Source of the DNA: Bordetella parapertussis
GTDB taxonomy: Bacteria > Pseudomonadota > Gammaproteobacteria > Burkholderiales > Burkholderiaceae_C
Direction: 5' to 3'
Length of the DNA stretch: 9,380 bases
Assembly: GCA_945875935.1 (NCBI GenBank)
Contig: CAMCNE010000088.1
Location: forward strand, 1-9,380
Shown: piece after piece, positions 7,113 to 9,380 of the stretch
Layout of the letters: each line of letters opens with the position of its first letter
Numbering within the stretch: the stretch's first letter is position 1
Translations under genes and position numbers: made by a program
Notes under the pieces: generated by a model
Told to the model about the DNA's origin: nothing
Databases searched by the model: none
The model's input: the letters and a program-made list of their open reading frames with translations, nothing else

Positions 7113-7135
7113 TGACGCCCGCCCTTCGGGTGTCA
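7113..7135. promoter_or_regulatory. Inverted repeat overlapping a -35 box in the divergent spacer
   Basis: TGACGCCCG (7113-7121) and CGGGTGTCA (7127-7135) form a nine-pair inverted repeat with one G-T pair and a five-base centre. Read on the - strand it contains TTGACA (7131-7136), a perfect -35 box pointing toward the acyltransferase gene. The expected -10 position (about 7108-7114) has only a weak match. The repeat could be an operator in DNA or a hairpin in the ptsI leader; it lies 42 bases before the ptsI start. No T run follows it, so I do not call it a terminator. Confidence 0.4.
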
Positions 7136-7177
7136 ACCCCATGATGAGTCATTAAGGTGCGCTGATAGCATGGCCGG

Positions 7178-8965
7178 ATGAGCTTTCAGGTCTTCGGTTT
7201 GCCCGTGTCGCGGGGTGTCGCTATCGGGCGAGCCGTGCTTGTCTCCTCAAGCCGCATCGATGTCGACCATTACTTCGTCAACGCGTCTGAAATTGACCGA
7301 GAGATCGCTCGCTTGCGCGACGCGCGAGACGAGGTCGCTGCAGAGCTTGCCAGCCTCCAAGAGGACCTGCCGACAGACGCCCCATCCGAGCTGTCTGCCC
7401 TGCTCGACGTTCACCTCATGCTCTTGCACGACGAGGTCCTGATTTCGGCGACGAAGCAGTGGATCGTCGACCGCCGCTACAACGCTGAGTGGGCACTTGC
7501 CGCTCAGCTGGAGGTCTTGGCCCGACAGTTTGATGAGATGGAAGATGACTACCTGCGCGAAAGGAAAGCCGACGTCGAGCAGGTTGTCGAGAGGATGTTG
7601 CGTTCAATGTCGAGGATGTCGACTTTGAGTGTGGTGGGCGACGATGCTGCCATTCGGATTCCAGTTTCGAGCGCTGAGCCCCTCGTGCTGGTTGCAAACG
7701 ACATTGCGCCTGCCGACATGCTGCACTTCAAGCGCAGCGTCTTCACGGGATTCGTGACTGATGTCGGCGGCAAGACTTCTCACACGGCGATCGTTGCCCG
7801 CAGCCTAGACATTCCGGCCGTGGTCGGAGCCCGTGAGGCGAGTCGCGTGATCAGGCAGGATGATCTGCTCGTCATTGATGGAGACGAGGGCTTGGTGATC
7901 GTGAATCCCTCGGACATCGTTCTGGAGGAGTACCGGTTCCGCCAGCGGAAAAGCGAACTCGAGCGCGAAAAACTAACTCGGCTTCGGCACACCCCTGCGG
8001 TGACCATGGACGGCGAACGCGTCCAGCTCATGGCGAACATCGAACTGCCCACCGATGCGCAAGGAGTGATTGCCTCAGGTGCGGTTGGCATCGGGCTGTT
8101 TCGCACCGAGTTCCTGTTCATGAACCGGGCTGGCGAATTGCCAACCGAGGAAGAGCAGTTTGAAGCCTACAAATCGGTAGTGTTGGCAATGCAGGGCTTG
8201 CCCGTCACCATTCGAACCGTTGACATCGGCGCCGATAAGCCCCTTGACAGGATGTCAATTGGAGAACTGCGCCACGAACATAGCTTGAACCCCGCGCTGG
8301 GCTTGAGGGCCATACGTTGGAGCCTGTCGGAGCCTGCGATGTTTCGGCAACAAATCCGGGCGATCTTGCGAGCAAGTGCATTCGGACCCGTCCGCCTTTT
8401 GGTCCCGATGCTGGCGCATGTTCGCGAGGCGACTCAGGTGGTGGAAGTCATAGATCGGGCTAAGCAGCAACTTGTCGAAGCGGGGAAGCCGTTTGCTGAT
8501 CTTGAAATTGGTGCGATGGTCGAGGTGCCAGCGGCAGCACTCGTGTTGCCCAGTTTCCTCAGGATCTTCGACTTCGTCTCAATCGGCACCAACGACCTCA
8601 TTCAGTACACGTTAGCGATTGACCGCGGAGATGAGTCTGTAGCCCACCTCTACGACCCCTGGCATCCCGCCGTTATGAGGCTTGTAGAGGGCGTTATCAG
8701 GCAATGCAGGGCCGTCGGCAAGGACGTCAGCGTGTGCGGGGAAATGGCCGGCGACCCCGCGTTCACAGAGGTTTTACTCTCCATGGGGTTGCGAAACTTT
8801 TCGATGCACCCGGCGCAGGTCTCGGCCATCAAACAAATGGTCTTGCGTACCGATAGCCGTCGACTTAGAGGCTTGGTCAGGGAGTCGTTTGAATCGGAAG
8901 ACGTCTGGGACGGATGCGAAAAGTTGCGCGGGATGGTGGCGGACCGAACCACACGCGAGATGTAG
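7178..8965 (+). CDS. ptsI: Phosphoenolpyruvate-protein phosphotransferase (PTS Enzyme I)
   Basis: First enzyme of the phosphotransferase system: it autophosphorylates from phosphoenolpyruvate and passes phosphate to HPr. At 595 residues it is slightly longer than the E. coli protein (575). Domains in order: the helical HPr-binding region (about 30-150), the swivelling phosphohistidine domain with H202 in GGKTSHTAIVAR, and the C-terminal TIM barrel (about 255-550) with GIGLFRTEFLFM (304-315), DFVSIGTNDLIQYTLAIDR (465-483) and catalytic C520 in VSVCGEMAGDP. All key residues are present, so it should be active. No clear Shine-Dalgarno sequence precedes the ATG. An out-of-frame ATG at 7170 is ignored. 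Separation from ptsH means it needs its own promoter in 7057-7177, but I see no strong one. Codon use is less GC-biased than in the left block (for example TTA leucines). Confidence 0.97.
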   Translation: MSFQVFGLPVSRGVAIGRAVLVSSSRIDVDHYFVNASEIDREIARLRDARDEVAAELASLQEDLPTDAPSELSALLDVHLMLLHDEVLISATKQWIVDRRYNAEWALAAQLEVLARQFDEMEDDYLRERKADVEQVVERMLRSMSRMSTLSVVGDDAAIRIPVSSAEPLVLVANDIAPADMLHFKRSVFTGFVTDVGGKTSHTAIVARSLDIPAVVGAREASRVIRQDDLLVIDGDEGLVIVNPSDIVLEEYRFRQRKSELEREKLTRLRHTPAVTMDGERVQLMANIELPTDAQGVIASGAVGIGLFRTEFLFMNRAGELPTEEEQFEAYKSVVLAMQGLPVTIRTVDIGADKPLDRMSIGELRHEHSLNPALGLRAIRWSLSEPAMFRQQIRAILRASAFGPVRLLVPMLAHVREATQVVEVIDRAKQQLVEAGKPFADLEIGAMVEVPAAALVLPSFLRIFDFVSIGTNDLIQYTLAIDRGDESVAHLYDPWHPAVMRLVEGVIRQCRAVGKDVSVCGEMAGDPAFTEVLLSMGLRNFSMHPAQVSAIKQMVLRTDSRRLRGLVRESFESEDVWDGCEKLRGMVADRTTREM

Positions 8966-8977
8966 AGACTCTCAAGT

Positions 8978-9008
8978 AAGAAAAAGCGACCAGTCGCAAA
9001 ATTTTCTT
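8978..9008 (+). terminator. Possible weak terminator after ptsI
   Basis: Twelve bases after the ptsI stop, AAGAAAA (8978-8984) can pair with TTTTCTT (9002-9008) around a small GCGA(CCAG)TCGC hairpin (8986-8997). The 3' side is T-rich as in an intrinsic terminator, but the GC core is only four or five pairs. The element runs directly into the extended -10 box of the next promoter candidate. Confidence 0.35.
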
Positions 9009-9016
9009 GCTATACT
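9008..9016 (+). promoter_or_regulatory. Upstream rRNA promoter candidate (extended -10)
   Basis: TGCTATACT combines a TGn extension (9008-9010) with a TATACT -10 box (9011-9016). The matching -35 region (around 8986-8993) is poor, as is tolerated with an extended -10. Transcription would begin near 9023 and run through the Shine-Dalgarno-like sequence at 9051-9061 before reaching the main promoter and leader. Confidence 0.45.
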
Positions 9017-9050
9017 GAAGGGCTTCGCCGAAAGCGAGCAATGTCCGGCC

Positions 9051-9061
9051 AAAGGAGGTGA
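9051..9061 (+). other. Shine-Dalgarno-like AAAGGAGGTGA without a gene
   Basis: Eleven bases that are the exact complement of the known 16S rRNA 3' end (TCACCTCCTTT). No ATG, GTG or TTG lies 5-10 bases downstream. The only GTG (9058-9060) overlaps the motif itself and would open a 37-codon frame with no space for ribosome binding. Confidence 0.6.
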
Positions 9062-9085
9062 AAGCCTCGAAAGGCAAGTTGTTAA

Positions 9086-9115
9086 TTGACATCTCTTTCG
9101 ATTCCGATGTATATT
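9086..9115 (+). promoter_or_regulatory. Main rRNA operon promoter
   Basis: A perfect -35 box TTGACA (9086-9091) and a near-perfect -10 box TATATT (9110-9115) are separated by 18 bases. The sequence after the -10 box is C/G-rich (CGCTCTCCGC), the kind of discriminator that makes rRNA promoters sensitive to ppGpp and DksA. Transcription should start near 9121-9123, about 210 bases before 16S. Confidence 0.8.
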
Positions 9116-9120
9116 CGCTC

Positions 9121-9333
9121 TCCGCTGTTCGTAGCGGAAAGCGCGGTCGGAAAGAAGCGCGAGTTCTTTAAAAATCAACAGCCGATAAGCGTGGGCGTTT
9201 GAAGGCGAGTGCCAAGACAATGCGAGCAATTCGTTGCTTGCCGAGTCGAGGTCTCAAGGACCTTAAACGCTCACTGAATTGAAATTCATGCAAGTGAAGT
9301 TCACTTCAATTCTTTGAGTAATTTATCAAGATC
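9121..9333 (+). other. Pre-rRNA leader with boxB-like hairpin and processing stems
   Basis: Transcribed leader that is removed during 16S maturation. A hairpin TCCGCT/AGCGGA with a six-base loop (9121-9138) sits at the very 5' end, in the place of boxB, upstream of boxA. Farther on, GCGAGCAA (9222-9229) and TTGCTTGC (9234-9241) form eight pairs closed by a TTCG tetraloop. GAGGTC/GACCTT (9248-9253/9259-9264, the outer pair G-T) forms another hairpin. Near the 16S start, GAATTGAA (9276-9283) is complementary to TTCAATTC (9305-9312), and AAGTGA (9292-9297) to TCACTT (9301-9306); these two folds exclude each other. The downstream half of the RNase III stem that would enclose 16S lies beyond the window. 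Confidence 0.65.
9163..9174 (+). promoter_or_regulatory. boxA antitermination element
   Basis: GTTCTTTAAAAA closely resembles the rRNA boxA (TGCTCTTTAACA in E. coli), where NusB/NusE and other Nus factors load to prevent Rho-dependent termination in the untranslated rRNA operon. The following text, AACAGCCGATAAGCGTGGGC, resembles that of other betaproteobacterial rRNA leaders as I remember them. Confidence 0.75.
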
Positions 9334-9380
9334 GAACTGAAGAGTTTGATCCTGGCTCAGATTGAACGCTGGCGGCATGC
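9334..9380 (+). rRNA. rrs: 16S ribosomal RNA (5' end only)
   Basis: The first 47 bases of 16S rRNA. They contain the universal 27F primer site AGAGTTTGATCCTGGCTCAG and then ATTGAACGCTGGCGGCATGC, a form typical of Betaproteobacteria. The mature 5' end is placed at the G of GAACTGAAGAG by alignment to E. coli AAATTGAAGAG. The rest of the gene and operon lies to the right of the window. Confidence 0.97.

Noticed and set aside
9058..9171. A 37-codon frame from GTG next to AAAGGAGGTGA
   Set aside because: The GTG overlaps the ribosome-binding motif so there is no room for initiation, and the frame runs across the main rRNA promoter and into boxA.
1..9380. Mobile elements, CRISPR arrays, tRNA genes, riboswitches, toxin-antitoxin or phage-defence genes
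   Set aside because: I looked on both strands and saw no transposase or integrase motifs, no regularly spaced repeats, no tRNA-like sequence and no gene of such families.

Overview
The window looks like chromosomal DNA from a betaproteobacterium of the order Burkholderiales. The evidence is high overall GC, the gene order dacA-dat-ybeD-lipB-lipA, a ManX-type EIIA gene overlapping ptsH, and a 16S rRNA 5' end with the betaproteobacterial form (CTGGCGGCATGC at the right edge). I see no insertion sequence, prophage, integrase, CRISPR array or tRNA, and almost every gene belongs to a known family.

Left block (1-3959, all + strand): the C-terminal part of a penicillin-binding D-Ala-D-Ala carboxypeptidase (cut by the window edge just before the catalytic SxxK serine), a D-amino-acid aminotransferase, a YbeD/DUF493 protein, then LipB and LipA, which make lipoate on the lipoyl domains of 2-oxoacid dehydrogenases and the glycine cleavage H protein. 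Gaps are 9 to 30 bases, so this is probably one operon. It matches the enterobacterial dacA-ybeD-lipB-lipA order with an aminotransferase added that could use the D-Ala released by the carboxypeptidase.

Middle block (4027-5316, + strand): a DUF4197 protein with a twin-arginine-like N-terminus and, 9 bases on, a small lipoprotein of unknown function. A T-rich terminator-like element follows.

Right block (5445-8965): a regulatory-type phosphotransferase system. EIIA(Man) and HPr overlap by 32 bases. Enzyme I lies about 1 kb further on, because an OlsB-like GNAT N-acyltransferase gene sits on the opposite strand between ptsH and ptsI. No EIIB or EIIC permease is in the window. The acyltransferase and ptsI are divergent from a 121-base spacer that holds an inverted repeat overlapping a consensus -35 box.

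Right edge (8966-9380): the control region and first 47 bases of an rRNA operon. It has two promoter candidates, a boxB-like hairpin, boxA, several leader hairpins and the start of 16S rRNA. The upstream leader also carries an 11-base perfect Shine-Dalgarno sequence with no usable start codon behind it, which is the least expected small signal here. I found no clear new multi-gene system. The best leads are the split pts cluster with its divergent control region, and the rRNA leader.
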